Positions 44,142-53,908 of a DNA stretch of 64,000 nt are shown here, piece by piece. The stretch is from Planctomycetota bacterium (GTDB lineage Bacteria > Planctomycetota > Planctomycetia > Pirellulales > Pirellulaceae). The translations under genes were made by a program, and so were the position numbers. Where the stretch lies: the NCBI GenBank assembly GCA_014381825.1, contig JACNKX010000038.1:310001-374000 (forward strand), in the 5' to 3' direction. The notes beneath the pieces were generated by a model. That model did no database searches. It was not told the origin of the DNA and saw only the letters and a program-made list of their open reading frames with translations. Numbering within the stretch: position 1 is the first letter of the stretch; the number at the start of each line of letters is the position of its first letter.

Positions 44142-46416
44142 CTAATCCGATTGCGCAACTTCATCATGCTTGATGAGTATCGACTCGCCATCGACTTCAA
44201 GCAGAATGTCGCCATCTAACGAAACACTCGCCTGTCGACCCCGTCGAGCGAGCGTCCACGCAAGATCAACAAACTCAGGACTTCCGAACTTTATGACGCG
44301 TGCTGCATCGTGCTCCGCGGTATCTTGGTTGACAAGGCGACTGTCAATCCAACGACCATTGCGGCGATAGAAAGCATTGTCCGTGGCTTGCTGGACATTC
44401 GTGATCGCCACTCTGTTGAGGTTCGCATCGAAGAAGCAGTTGCGAAACTTTTCGCAAGCTGCCATGCGTTGGAGACCATTGTTGAGATCTTGATTGACAG
44501 AGGCGATTCCAGAACGCGTACCTATCGCACGAGCTTGATAGTTCGAGATCGATTGCTCCAGCAGCTTCTCTTCGGAGGCGAGATCCGTGCCCTCGGTAGC
44601 TAGAAACGACGTGTATTCGGTAAGGATGCCAAAGTCCGTCGAGAGCCGGATGATCTCGTCCGACAGTTCCTTCAACCGTGGGTCGTTCGATTTGGGATTC
44701 GCCGCAACGGCTCCCATATCACGAATCGCGTCGGTCAGCCCCGCAATCTTTCGAGTGGCCCACAACCGACCGACGAAAGCGTTCCTGACGCCCCCTTCGG
44801 ATGTATCGAAATTGAACTGAAAGCTCTTTGCCTCTCCCGACCGTTCGCCCTTTAACATGAACCGAAGCGGCGCCTTGCCGGTATATCGACCAAGAAGAAC
44901 GAGTTGATCTCCGTCGAACAGGTCGGGTAATCGACCTGGCAGCAAGTCGCTGATGCGCCCAGCGTCCAGATGGCCTTTCGAATTGACGGCAACTAGTTCC
45001 GGCGACGCGAGAATCGGCCCGTCCAGTCCATCAAACACTCGACTGACTTTGACTTCGACGTCTTCGCCGGGAAATACGAATGTCGCGAAAGCTCTTGTGT
45101 TCAGAGCTATCTTGTCCAGCAGTGGTGTATTGACGTCAAACCCGACACCAAATGTAAACACGCGACGCGAGTGAATGTTGGCCTCCGTCGCGACATCGCG
45201 AATTGCCTGTTCCGACCTGACGCCAACTGTAGGCAAGCCATCGGTCATAAACAGCACGATCGGCAGGACACCTCTTCTTGGTCGCCGGCGAAGCGACTCG
45301 ACTAGCGCGTCGTGCAAGTTGGTCCCGCCATTCGCCTTAATTCCCTGTACAAACGCTTTCGCGGCGGCCAATGTTTCGTCGGTCTTTTCAACCGCAACCG
45401 GTGCGAATGCTTCGACCGCGTCGTTGTAAACGATCACGTTGAATGACTCGCCTTCGAGCAAGCCTTCGAGAACCGAGAGCGCGGCGTCTTTCGCTTGGGC
45501 AATCTTCGCGCCTCGCATGCTCCCCGACCGATCGATCACGAGCGTCAATTCGCGTTTCGGGGCTGGCTTGTCGGAAGATGCGTTTTCGTCGGAGGTGCCC
45601 GCCAGCAGCAGAAAGCATCCGCCTGATCGATCGGCATCAGGATAGGAGAACAAAGAAGCCGTGACGGCTCCGCGGCGAAGCAAGTAACTCAACCGAAACG
45701 CTCCCGGATCGAGTTTCGCGATTTCCGAGATACGAACCGATCGACGTTTGTTGCCCTTCTTAATCGTTTCAATCTGATGGCTCGGAGAATACACCGCATT
45801 GATCGACCGATTCGACTTGATCTCGACGTCGACCTCCCAGGGAGTGTCATAGGCGACCGACTGGCTGCGCGGAAGTTCGTAATCGATTCGATCTCCGTCA
45901 GCTTTGAGCAAATGTTCGTAGGTAAATTGGACTTGCTGTTCGCCATTTGGTTCAACAGGAAACACGCTCGTCCGCACGACGCTGTATCCAGCGAATTCAA
46001 GCAGCGCGGGGGTCTTTGAGTTTCTTTACGATCGAGTCAAACGTGGCTTTGGCACGTTCCTTTGTCAGCAGTTCAGCAGACGGTTCAGAGCCTGCACCCT
46101 GGAAGGTAAAGGCCCGGATGGCTGCTCCATCAGGGACAGGCAAAAGGAACTCGGCGGTCTCTCGTTTAGTTCCGGTATTCTTCAGGTGAATGTTGAGCGT
46201 TGTCGTCGCGATCTGCTCCAAGATCGTTACTCGTGCCGTGATGTTGGTGACTCGAAGCGGCTGCGAGATTGCCGCCGATGATCGGTAACTCTGCGGCACG
46301 ATGACGTTGGACGCCCACGCACGAGGTGCGAGTTGTTGAGCGTCGACCGTACGAAATTCGCTGGCCAGACATAAACACACAACAAAGCCGATGACAAGTC
46401 TCACGTTACGATTCAT
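44142..46416 (-). pseudogene. VIT + von Willebrand A domain protein, frameshifted
   Basis: The gene is read in two frames. The first (46416-45997) encodes a signal peptide and the VIT domain up to IVKKLKDP. The second (to 44142) continues ALLEFAGYSVVRTSVFPVEPNGEQ and includes the vWA domain with the MIDAS motif LVIDRSGSMRG, then GTNLHDAL and FMTDGLPTVG. The join is at a run of five G (46008-46012 on the plus strand); with four, the frame is continuous and gives about 757 residues in the inter-alpha-trypsin-like VIT/vWA family. The ATG at 46416 follows GGAGAGG. A sequencing error, a recent mutation or slippage at the run are all possible. Confidence 0.85.
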
Positions 46417-46633
46417 GTCGCCTCTCCTTTCAAGAAACAATTCTGTTGGCCAACGTGATGAATCATAGCCGTCAGCGAGCGACTGTCTCGTAAAGTGTTT
46501 GTAACGAAGTGACCGGCGCGGTTGCGCGCTCTTCACGAACCGAAGGAGCTGCTTACATCGTGATAGCAAGAAACGGGTGGCCGCCAGCTGCGCTCAATCG
46601 TATGCTGCGTAAAACACCTATTTGGAGCCGACA

Positions 46634-47491
46634 ATGTCGAGCAGCGACTATGAGCGAATCGAGCAAGCCATTCGGTTCCTTGAGCAACGCTATCAGCAAC
46701 AGCCAACTCTCGAGGAGATCGCGGAACATCTTGCACTCAGTCAATCGCACTTCCAGCGATTGTTCCAGCGTTGGGCGGGCATCAGCCCTAAACGTTTCCT
46801 GCAATTCCTGACGCTTCAGGACGCGAAGCAGCGGCTACGTGATTCGGCCAGCGTTCTCGATGCGACCTTCGACGCCGGACTGTCCAGTCCTGGACGACTT
46901 CACGATTTGTTCGTCACGCTCGACGCAGTTACACCCGGTGAGTACAAGTCGGGTGGTCGCGAACTTCAAATCCGCTACGGCTTTCACGATACACCATTCG
47001 GCGAAGCGTTCATCGCATCGACCGAACGAGGCATCTGCAGTCTGGAGTTTCCGGAAACAAGTGAACGTTCCGCAGTACTCGACGCGTTCCAGCGACGATG
47101 GAGCCTGGCGACGATTAAACAGAATCAACGCTACACGGCGGCGCTAGTCGAACACATTTTTGTTAACGCAGATCCGGCGCGTCGACAACCGTTGAGCGTG
47201 TTCGTTAAGGGAACGAACTTTCAAGTACGTGTATGGGAAGCTCTATTACGAATTCCTGTTGGCACCGTCACGTCGTATGGAGACCTAGCGAAGCGTCTTG
47301 GCAACGGCCGCGCGAGCCGCGCGGTCGGGGCAGCCGTTGGTAGCAACTGGGTAGGGTATTTAATCCCCTGCCATCGCGCCATTCAAAGCAGCGGGATCGC
47401 CCATCGCTATCGATGGGGCACGGCGAGAAAGAAAGCCATGCTCGGGTGGGAAGCGGCGGTCGCAGCCGATTCCGAGCAACAAGGAACTTAA
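46634..47491 (+). CDS. Ada-like AraC regulator fused to O6-alkylguanine-DNA methyltransferase
   Basis: A 285-residue fusion. Residues ~5-105 are an AraC-type helix-turn-helix pair (PTLEEIAEHLALSQSHFQRLFQRWAGISPKRF). Residues ~115-280 form the suicide methyltransferase with IPCHRAI, where Cys246 takes the methyl group. KGTNFQVRVWEALLRIPVG and VGAAVGSNWVGYLIPCHR are standard. The zinc-cysteine N-terminal domain of E. coli Ada is absent, so it cannot sense methylphosphotriesters in the same way. It diverges from the VIT gene. The ATG at 46634 was chosen over a TTG at 46622. Confidence 0.9.
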   Translation: MSSSDYERIEQAIRFLEQRYQQQPTLEEIAEHLALSQSHFQRLFQRWAGISPKRFLQFLTLQDAKQRLRDSASVLDATFDAGLSSPGRLHDLFVTLDAVTPGEYKSGGRELQIRYGFHDTPFGEAFIASTERGICSLEFPETSERSAVLDAFQRRWSLATIKQNQRYTAALVEHIFVNADPARRQPLSVFVKGTNFQVRVWEALLRIPVGTVTSYGDLAKRLGNGRASRAVGAAVGSNWVGYLIPCHRAIQSSGIAHRYRWGTARKKAMLGWEAAVAADSEQQGT

Positions 47492-47831
47492 AGTGAACCA
47501 CCTCTTTCGTTCCGTGTCATGGTGGTACGGCTGCAAGTTAAAACATGCGACGTCGCAGCAGCCTTGCTCCGTTAACCTTACACATGGTCTCCGGTTCGAT
47601 GGAACTTTACGATCCGTCTATACGCGAGGAACTACTGGCTAGAGTCGAGCGGGATCCGAGTTCGCTGTCTTTCCACCAAGCTTCTGCGTGCCGAGGATGC
47701 TTGACAATCGCAGCCATTGTATTCGCCTTCGGATTTGGCATGGCGATCGGGGCTTGGTGCTTCCCGTGAACCCGCCATCAAACGCACTCAAACGAACGAC
47801 TGCATCTCGCTACGCATAACGGTTACGCATT
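47492..47831. other. Intergenic region with possible small gene
   Basis: There are 340 bases between the convergent Ada-like and haemoglobin genes. The only candidate is a short frame (47599-47769) encoding a small membrane protein, listed separately. No terminator was seen. Confidence 0.4.
47599..47769 (+). CDS. Possible small single-pass membrane protein
   Basis: A 56-residue frame: a charged N-terminal half (MELYDPSIREELLARVERD) and a C-terminal hydrophobic segment (TIAAIVFAFGFGMAIGAW). This order suits a tail-anchored micro-protein. Upstream in-frame ATGs at 47584 and 47545 are possible. No Shine-Dalgarno supports any of them. Confidence 0.3.
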   Translation: MELYDPSIREELLARVERDPSSLSFHQASACRGCLTIAAIVFAFGFGMAIGAWCFP

Positions 47832-48209
47832 CTATTCGACGATTTCGCTCTTTGTACTTTCGACGAACGCCAATACATCCTTTTGCTCTTGGGCACCCAC
47901 TTCGAACGACGCAAGCGTGTCACGAAGGTGCTCGGCAAAACGCTGCCAATCTGCTTCGTCAATCTTCATGCCTAGGTGCGTCGTCGCCATATCGCGCCCC
48001 GTGTAGAGCAGGTTTCCACCGGCGTTCGCACACAGAAACTCGATCAGCAGTTGCTTCTCACGTCGCAGACCGTCATCACCTCGATGCCGCCAAAATCTTC
48101 CGAGTCGGTCATCAGCCTGTAACCTCGCGATAAGATCAGCCGCCACCGCCGCAATCGCATCGTAACCACCAAGGCGAACATAGAGGGTGTCAAGCGTATC
48201 ATCTGTCAT
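47832..48209 (-). CDS. Group I truncated haemoglobin
   Basis: A 125-residue heme protein of the 2/2 globin fold. It opens with TLYVRLGGYDAIAAVAADLIARL. The middle CANAGGNLLYTGRDM and the proximal histidine His78 in TTHLGMKIDEADW follow the pattern of trHbN proteins. It likely binds O2 or NO. The ATG at 48209 has a AAGGAGAT-type Shine-Dalgarno. The gene stands alone between convergent neighbours. Confidence 0.9.
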   Translation of the reverse strand: MTDDTLDTLYVRLGGYDAIAAVAADLIARLQADDRLGRFWRHRGDDGLRREKQLLIEFLCANAGGNLLYTGRDMATTHLGMKIDEADWQRFAEHLRDTLASFEVGAQEQKDVLAFVESTKSEIVE

Positions 48210-48401
48210 CTTTATCTCCTTGCGATCAATGAGACGGCCGTACGCGCTTTGTTAGTTCACGGGCAATCGGACGATCTCGAACCACGAATTCTCCTTGTGT
48301 AATCCGGTGCCTGATCGTACCATCAACGATGTTTGATGTATTCCCGGTATGAGCGAGTTAGGCGGGGATTACTTGATTTCGGACATGGAGTTCATTCCAG
48401 C

Positions 48402-49784
48402 GTGCTCAACATTCATCGACGAGAGTTTCTTCGCACGGGCTTGACCGGTTTCAGTGCATTAACTCTTTCCGAGTTGTATCGCTTGCGAGCGCAAGCAGCG
48501 GAACCCGCTTCCGGCAACACAGCGGTGATTCTCGTATGGCTGCGTGGAGGCGCGAGCCATCTCGACACATTCGATCCGAAGCCCGACGCACCGTCCGAGT
48601 TTCGTGGCCCCTACGCACCAATCGACACCGCGACTCCCGGCATACAAATCTCCGAATTGCTGCCACGCCTTGCCACTTTGTCCGATCGATTCGCTTTGCT
48701 ACGGTCGGTTGCTCATACCGGCGGCGGACATCCGGCGGGGTCGCTTCAAGTTCTGGGGGGCGATCCGGATCGGCAAGATAAGGTCAAGCCGGTCTACCCC
48801 GATTGGATGACGATTGCCAACTACTTGCGTCACGATCCGAAACAAACGATTCCTAACTATGTAGCGATCAACCCCGTCGATCGCTACGACAGCTTTACGA
48901 TCGCCGGTTCGACCTATCTTGGGCCGAGCTACGGTGCTTTCAAGGTGATCGGCGATCCAAGCCGACCCAACTTCGAGATACCAAACATCGGGCTCGCCAC
49001 CGACAAGCAAGGGCGATTACAGCAACGACTCGACTTGAAAGGGGCGTTGGATCGTCTCCAGCGCAGTGTCGACCAATCCGGTGTCGTCGATGCGGTTGAT
49101 AAGTTCGAATCGCAAGCGTTGAACCTTCTTACCAGCCCCACCGCGCGAAGAGCATTTGATTTAAGTAAAGAGACGGACGCGGTCCGCGATCGTTATGGTC
49201 GGAACCAATGGGGCCAGCAGTGCTTGATAGCTAGGCGATTGGTAGAAGCCGGCGTCGAAATCATCGCAACGGAATTCGACGGACCGCTGTGCGGGCGCGT
49301 CGCGAACTGGGACGATCACGCCGTCAACCACCACGTCTTCGACGCAGTCAAATTCCGCGCCCCTTTCTTCGATCAAGCCATTTCCGCGCTGATCGAAGAT
49401 GTTTACGCGAGAAACCTTAACAAACGAGTTCTGGTCGTTGTCACTGGAGAATTTGGACGAACGCCGCGTATCTCGTACGTCGCCAGCAGTGGCGGAGGCG
49501 TTGCAAGCGGTGCGGTCGGAACGGTCCAGCCGGGTCGAGACCACTGGCCTCGCGCCAATACAATGTTGTTTGCTGGAGGCGGCATCGAAACCGGCCAGGT
49601 CATCGGCGCAACGGACGCCCGTGGTGAAGATCCGGTCGATCGTCGAGTTGGGCCCGGTGACTTCCTAGCAACGATCTATCGTCATTTAGGAATCGATTAC
49701 GAACGCGTCGCGATCCCGAACTTCTCTGGACGCCCGGTCCCCTTGCTTAGCGACGGCAAGGCTATCTCCGAGCTTGCTGGCTGA
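48402..49784 (+). CDS. DUF1501 family protein with Tat leader
   Basis: A 460-residue protein starting at GTG (LNIHRREFLRTG, a standard Tat leader for this family). GGAG lies 11 bases upstream. An ATG at 48336 would add 22 residues before the leader and is less likely. The DUF1501 core has VILVWLRGGASHLDTFDPK, GGGHPAGSLQVLGG, VVVTGEFGRTPRIS and GRDHWPRANTMLFAGGG. No DUF1549/DUF1553 gene is adjacent, so its partner is elsewhere or absent. The function is unknown. Confidence 0.88.
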   Translation: MLNIHRREFLRTGLTGFSALTLSELYRLRAQAAEPASGNTAVILVWLRGGASHLDTFDPKPDAPSEFRGPYAPIDTATPGIQISELLPRLATLSDRFALLRSVAHTGGGHPAGSLQVLGGDPDRQDKVKPVYPDWMTIANYLRHDPKQTIPNYVAINPVDRYDSFTIAGSTYLGPSYGAFKVIGDPSRPNFEIPNIGLATDKQGRLQQRLDLKGALDRLQRSVDQSGVVDAVDKFESQALNLLTSPTARRAFDLSKETDAVRDRYGRNQWGQQCLIARRLVEAGVEIIATEFDGPLCGRVANWDDHAVNHHVFDAVKFRAPFFDQAISALIEDVYARNLNKRVLVVVTGEFGRTPRISYVASSGGGVASGAVGTVQPGRDHWPRANTMLFAGGGIETGQVIGATDARGEDPVDRRVGPGDFLATIYRHLGIDYERVAIPNFSGRPVPLLSDGKAISELAG

Positions 49785-49786
49785 GC

Positions 49787-52700
49787 CTAAACCTGGCACG
49801 CGTCTCGGACTTTTTGGCTGCGATCCTTTTTGCAGCGATTCAGAGCCTGCCTAGCCTCCGCACTATCCTTTCCGATCACGGCAAGTGCTCGCGCCGCAGC
49901 GGCGCGGGTAGCGACTTGCCCGCCGACACTGAGGTTTATCAACGGACCGATTGCCGACGAAGTGTCTAACACTTCATAAGGTCCGCGACCGTATTCACAA
50001 ATCACATCCGCCGCGACACTTTGTAGCTGCACATCATCAACATCTTCGAGAACTGCGACAAGATGCGGAAGTGCGGCGAGTGGGTATTCATAAAGCAAAC
50101 GCTTGACATACTGCGTGACACTCCATTGCTCCTCGAGCAGCGCTCGCAGTAAGTCAGGCATAGCGGCGAACGAATTAGTTCCGAGTTGTTCAAGTTTCTC
50201 TCTGGCTAACTCGTGTTCAGCAGCATCCTTTGAGCGAAGTTCGGAGAGGATCTGACACACCTCTTCCATAAGTGGCTCACTAGTAGAGATGGCACTTCTG
50301 TCGTCTCCTGACGGCTCCACGCAATACTCATCAACAAATCGCTTGATGAACCCAGGCGCGTCCAATTGAGCGAGTGGGCCGCCATCACCACCCGACATCG
50401 AGTTGCATAGTTCATTGGCGATATGCAGTCCGAGCGACCGGTACGAATCGAACCGATCCGCATCATAGAATTGATCCGAGGTGGGGTCATGGGGGAACTC
50501 GTCTTGAGTGCGGTGGAATTGCCGCAACTCGTACGGCTCGTCACCATTCAGTGTTGGCTTCATATATGCCAAATACCCATCCGGCGAACCTTCCTCTGGG
50601 TATCGTATCCTCACAACTACGAAATGGGATCGCGATAGTTTTGTTGCCGCATCCGGCACGAGTTTCTCGAGTGCGAGCGGCATCTCTTCTTTGCCCATCG
50701 GAATAAACAAGATGCCATCATCTCTCTTTACGTTTCTTATCAGTCGCGTTAGATCAGAAAATACGAAGCTACTATCCTGCCCTGCATCCGAAGCGATAAT
50801 CAGCCGACACCGCCTCTTCAGGAGTGACTCGATGCCAAGGTTTTCGTAATGTCCGCCGTCCGTCACGAAGCAGAATGATCGCTTCTCGAGACGTTGCAGT
50901 CGGTTGTAAAGGAATCGCAGTGGTGTGAAAGGAGTTGTTACGACAAGGCGTCGCAATGCCGCGGGAAGCCAAGAATCGTGCCCTGGGTTCGGGACCCACT
51001 GTCCGAGCCTGATATTCGCAAGAAACAACAAGCCAACGATCAATGGATTGTCGGTCTGAACCGGACTGACCGCCGCGCCTGAAATCGCCACCGCATCTTC
51101 AAGCGAATACTCGCCTTCCAGATATCGGCTGGTCTTGGCGTAGTGTGTGGATTGCGACCCGCAATAGAGCTTCGAGAATAGGAATCGGTCGCGATTCGTC
51201 GTGTATTCGGCACCGTCGTGTATGCGGCGCGTATGAACCGCGCCAGTGAGTAGGTGATAGGGGCGACCTACTTTTGTCGTTTCAAGCTGTGCAAGCGGGA
51301 TGCCCTTCGCAAGCCCTGGCGTTTTCTCGATCCACATGCTCGCGATTCTGCGGCTGTAAAAGCCATGCCATGACGTGGCGTTCAAGTCGACGAGTGCGCT
51401 TGCGATGATAAATACGATCGAAGAAAAAACAAACCAATTCCAGCGGGTTTGCTGATCCTCGACGAGGACAGTCGAGGCGTAGATTTTATTCCTGTCGCTG
51501 ATCGCGTTTCCATAGTACGCCTTGAGGAGTTCACGGTTGATTGCATAGACGGCACGAACATCAGCGTCCTTGATGATGGCTGGGTGTGGCTTCGGGCCGT
51601 GCGCTAGCGACTCGCTATGCGGGTCATCATTCTCATGGGACATATCGGCAGTATTCGTATGCACAATCGCGGCTTGAGCAACGCGCGCCGCTCGCTTATG
51701 AATCCTCAGAAGTTTTTCGCCCCACGCTTGAGGCTCCAGGCCGGGATGAAACGCACTAACTTGATCGAATGCCGCGCGAAGTTGAGGAGTTGGCTTTTCC
51801 GAACTGCCCATGAAGTTGGCAATTACTTTGTCAGGAAGGAAAGTGGAATAAAACTCTGGCCTAATTAGTCGTTGATTCATTTCACGGACGAGACGCGTTT
51901 GCGTTTCACGACGCTTTCTTCTCGCACTAACGGTTTCGGCCAGCAAGTTTTCGGTTGACTCCTCCCCGTCCGCGACCACTAATTCGCCCACATAGGTGAA
52001 AAGATGCCACCAGCGACTGAGGAATGAGACTTTTGCGAACTCTTTAGGACGATTAATATCCCCATCGTCACCAAGGATTCCACCGTCACCCAGCCGAACC
52101 TTGTCGTGATCCAACTCTTGATCGACGAGCAGCAGCGCGAGTTTGTTCTGCAACTGAAAGTCCACCATCGGAAGCATGTTGGTTGGAACTTTGAGAAGCG
52201 GATCTCCGTCGGCAATGTTTGCTCCACGTTCTTGATTCACTCGCGTGCGTCTTTGTTCGGGCGACTTGGTTAGTATCTCTCGAAGGAATTCGAGGTCTCG
52301 AATCGAGAGCTTTCCTAGTTGTGCAGGTGTGACGGACGGACCTTGCGCAGACTTTCCAGGTTTCGCCTCCTCGCCAGCCGCAGGTTTATCAATCGCCGCA
52401 CTACCTTGCGTCAATTCCTGCCACTCTTCCTCATACAACGGGCACGACACGGCGTCCGCTGCAGATTCCCAGACATGCCCGGTTCCATCTTTACTTTCGC
52501 GGCCGACAAGTTGACCCCACATCGGCGCAGTGAGATCCCACGACCTGATGTCGGACAAGAATATGCGGTCTTCGCGATAATCGCTGTAGTTCGATATATT
52601 TTCGACGGCGAAATAGGCAACGAACAGGAATGGAACTCCATAAGCGAGGGCGCGCGTCGTCAACCAAAATACATATCGCTCAGCCACGTTCTTGGGATTC

Positions 52701-53596
52701 GTGCCGCTCCGAATCAATCGCTGTGGAGTCAGATAGGGTAGCAGGCTCGCCGCTATGGCACCGAAGAAAAGGGCCTTGAAGGTTGAACTAAAACTCGTGT
52801 GCGACGTCCCACTCGAAAAGGAAATATCTCCAGTTCCAAGAAGCGCTGCGATTGCCACCAAAATAGATGCGATTAGCACGTAGAAGACATAACGCGCTAC
52901 TGTCCCAGATGCGTGTCGGACGAATTTGAAATAAGAAACGGCCCAAAACATCGCCCAGAACACAAAGAGAACAAATGTTGGAAAGAGGGCACGGAGGACG
53001 TCTCCTTGAAATCCCAGTGCCGAAATCCAATCTTGAACCGCGACGTAATCGAGCATTCGAAAGAGGTAGGTCACCAGCGACGCCATCGCGACGAGCCCGC
53101 TGAAAACCACGAGCCATATCAACAGCAAACCGATCAGATAACGGTTAACGAAAACCCACGTCTTCCGAAGATACTGACCGCCATGAATGAATTTCATCAT
53201 TCGCGGGGATTGCTTTCCATCGCTGTCAGCAATGGGAAACATGGATTCACTTTCCGCACAGTCCACATTCGTCGATTCCGCCTGCAGTGCCGCGGATGAC
53301 AAATAGGCCCCCGCATAACCGCCACCGGAAACAGTTGACAAATAGTCGATGAAGGGGAGAACGCCACGGCGGTGGAGCGCCTGGAGAACTCCAAGGGAGA
53401 AAGCCGCCGAACGGACGCCGCCTCCAGAAAGCGCAAGGCCAACTAAGCTTTCTCGAATATCATCGGGTGCGTCTATACGATCCAACGCACGCTTTCGACG
53501 CAAAACTATCTCTGCGATTTCAGCTTCGCGAACCGTGTCCAGATCCACAATGACTTGCTCGTCTCCGTCAGCACCTGCGTTCGCAGAATCATTCAT
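49787..53596 (-). CDS. Membrane patatin-like phospholipase with C-terminal HEAT repeats
   Basis: A 1269-residue protein. The patatin start LALSGGGVRSAAFSLGV (55-71) supplies the oxyanion hole, and the nucleophile is Ser90 in STVSGGGYAGAY, where the usual GxSxG begins with Thr. The partner aspartate is Asp913 in FVTDGGHYENLG, more than 800 residues later. Between them are about six or seven transmembrane helices (~150-340, ~800) and a charged region. The last ~130 residues are HEAT-like (PDLLRALLEEQWS, LPHLVAVLEDVDD, RAAAARALAVIG). The ATG at 53596 follows AGGAAAGGG; the open frame upstream lacks features. It is likely an unusual lipid hydrolase at the membrane. Confidence 0.85.
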   Translation of the reverse strand: MNDSANAGADGDEQVIVDLDTVREAEIAEIVLRRKRALDRIDAPDDIRESLVGLALSGGGVRSAAFSLGVLQALHRRGVLPFIDYLSTVSGGGYAGAYLSSAALQAESTNVDCAESESMFPIADSDGKQSPRMMKFIHGGQYLRKTWVFVNRYLIGLLLIWLVVFSGLVAMASLVTYLFRMLDYVAVQDWISALGFQGDVLRALFPTFVLFVFWAMFWAVSYFKFVRHASGTVARYVFYVLIASILVAIAALLGTGDISFSSGTSHTSFSSTFKALFFGAIAASLLPYLTPQRLIRSGTNPKNVAERYVFWLTTRALAYGVPFLFVAYFAVENISNYSDYREDRIFLSDIRSWDLTAPMWGQLVGRESKDGTGHVWESAADAVSCPLYEEEWQELTQGSAAIDKPAAGEEAKPGKSAQGPSVTPAQLGKLSIRDLEFLREILTKSPEQRRTRVNQERGANIADGDPLLKVPTNMLPMVDFQLQNKLALLLVDQELDHDKVRLGDGGILGDDGDINRPKEFAKVSFLSRWWHLFTYVGELVVADGEESTENLLAETVSARRKRRETQTRLVREMNQRLIRPEFYSTFLPDKVIANFMGSSEKPTPQLRAAFDQVSAFHPGLEPQAWGEKLLRIHKRAARVAQAAIVHTNTADMSHENDDPHSESLAHGPKPHPAIIKDADVRAVYAINRELLKAYYGNAISDRNKIYASTVLVEDQQTRWNWFVFSSIVFIIASALVDLNATSWHGFYSRRIASMWIEKTPGLAKGIPLAQLETTKVGRPYHLLTGAVHTRRIHDGAEYTTNRDRFLFSKLYCGSQSTHYAKTSRYLEGEYSLEDAVAISGAAVSPVQTDNPLIVGLLFLANIRLGQWVPNPGHDSWLPAALRRLVVTTPFTPLRFLYNRLQRLEKRSFCFVTDGGHYENLGIESLLKRRCRLIIASDAGQDSSFVFSDLTRLIRNVKRDDGILFIPMGKEEMPLALEKLVPDAATKLSRSHFVVVRIRYPEEGSPDGYLAYMKPTLNGDEPYELRQFHRTQDEFPHDPTSDQFYDADRFDSYRSLGLHIANELCNSMSGGDGGPLAQLDAPGFIKRFVDEYCVEPSGDDRSAISTSEPLMEEVCQILSELRSKDAAEHELAREKLEQLGTNSFAAMPDLLRALLEEQWSVTQYVKRLLYEYPLAALPHLVAVLEDVDDVQLQSVAADVICEYGRGPYEVLDTSSAIGPLINLSVGGQVATRAAAARALAVIGKDSAEARQALNRCKKDRSQKVRDACQV

Positions 53597-53908
53597 GCGA
53601 CTGCCCTTTCCTAGTGAATGACAACGCATGCCGCTGCCAGTCCTGCCAAGGCTTAACCACAGGCCTTGAATCAGGCCTAATGCGAAGCAGCTTATCCGGG
53701 GGGGGACACTAATGCAAGCATCTTCGAGGTATTTGAGCCCGCTTTCTAAGACACTGACACAAAGAGCCGCCGTCGTTGCACCGGGTTTGCCGTTTAAGTC
53801 TGCATAGTCTCGCTGACTTAACAGCAAGGCACCCTCTCGGCCACCGCGCGGTGCCGCAGATGTTCCCCCAACACCACGCAACACTTTGTGTCGTCAGATT
53901 CGTATCGC
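53597..53908. other. Intergenic region
   Basis: There are 312 bases between two minus-strand genes. The patatin frame stays open upstream to 53884, but translation there resembles no protein. A run of eight G lies at 53698-53705. No terminator was identified. Confidence 0.4.
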
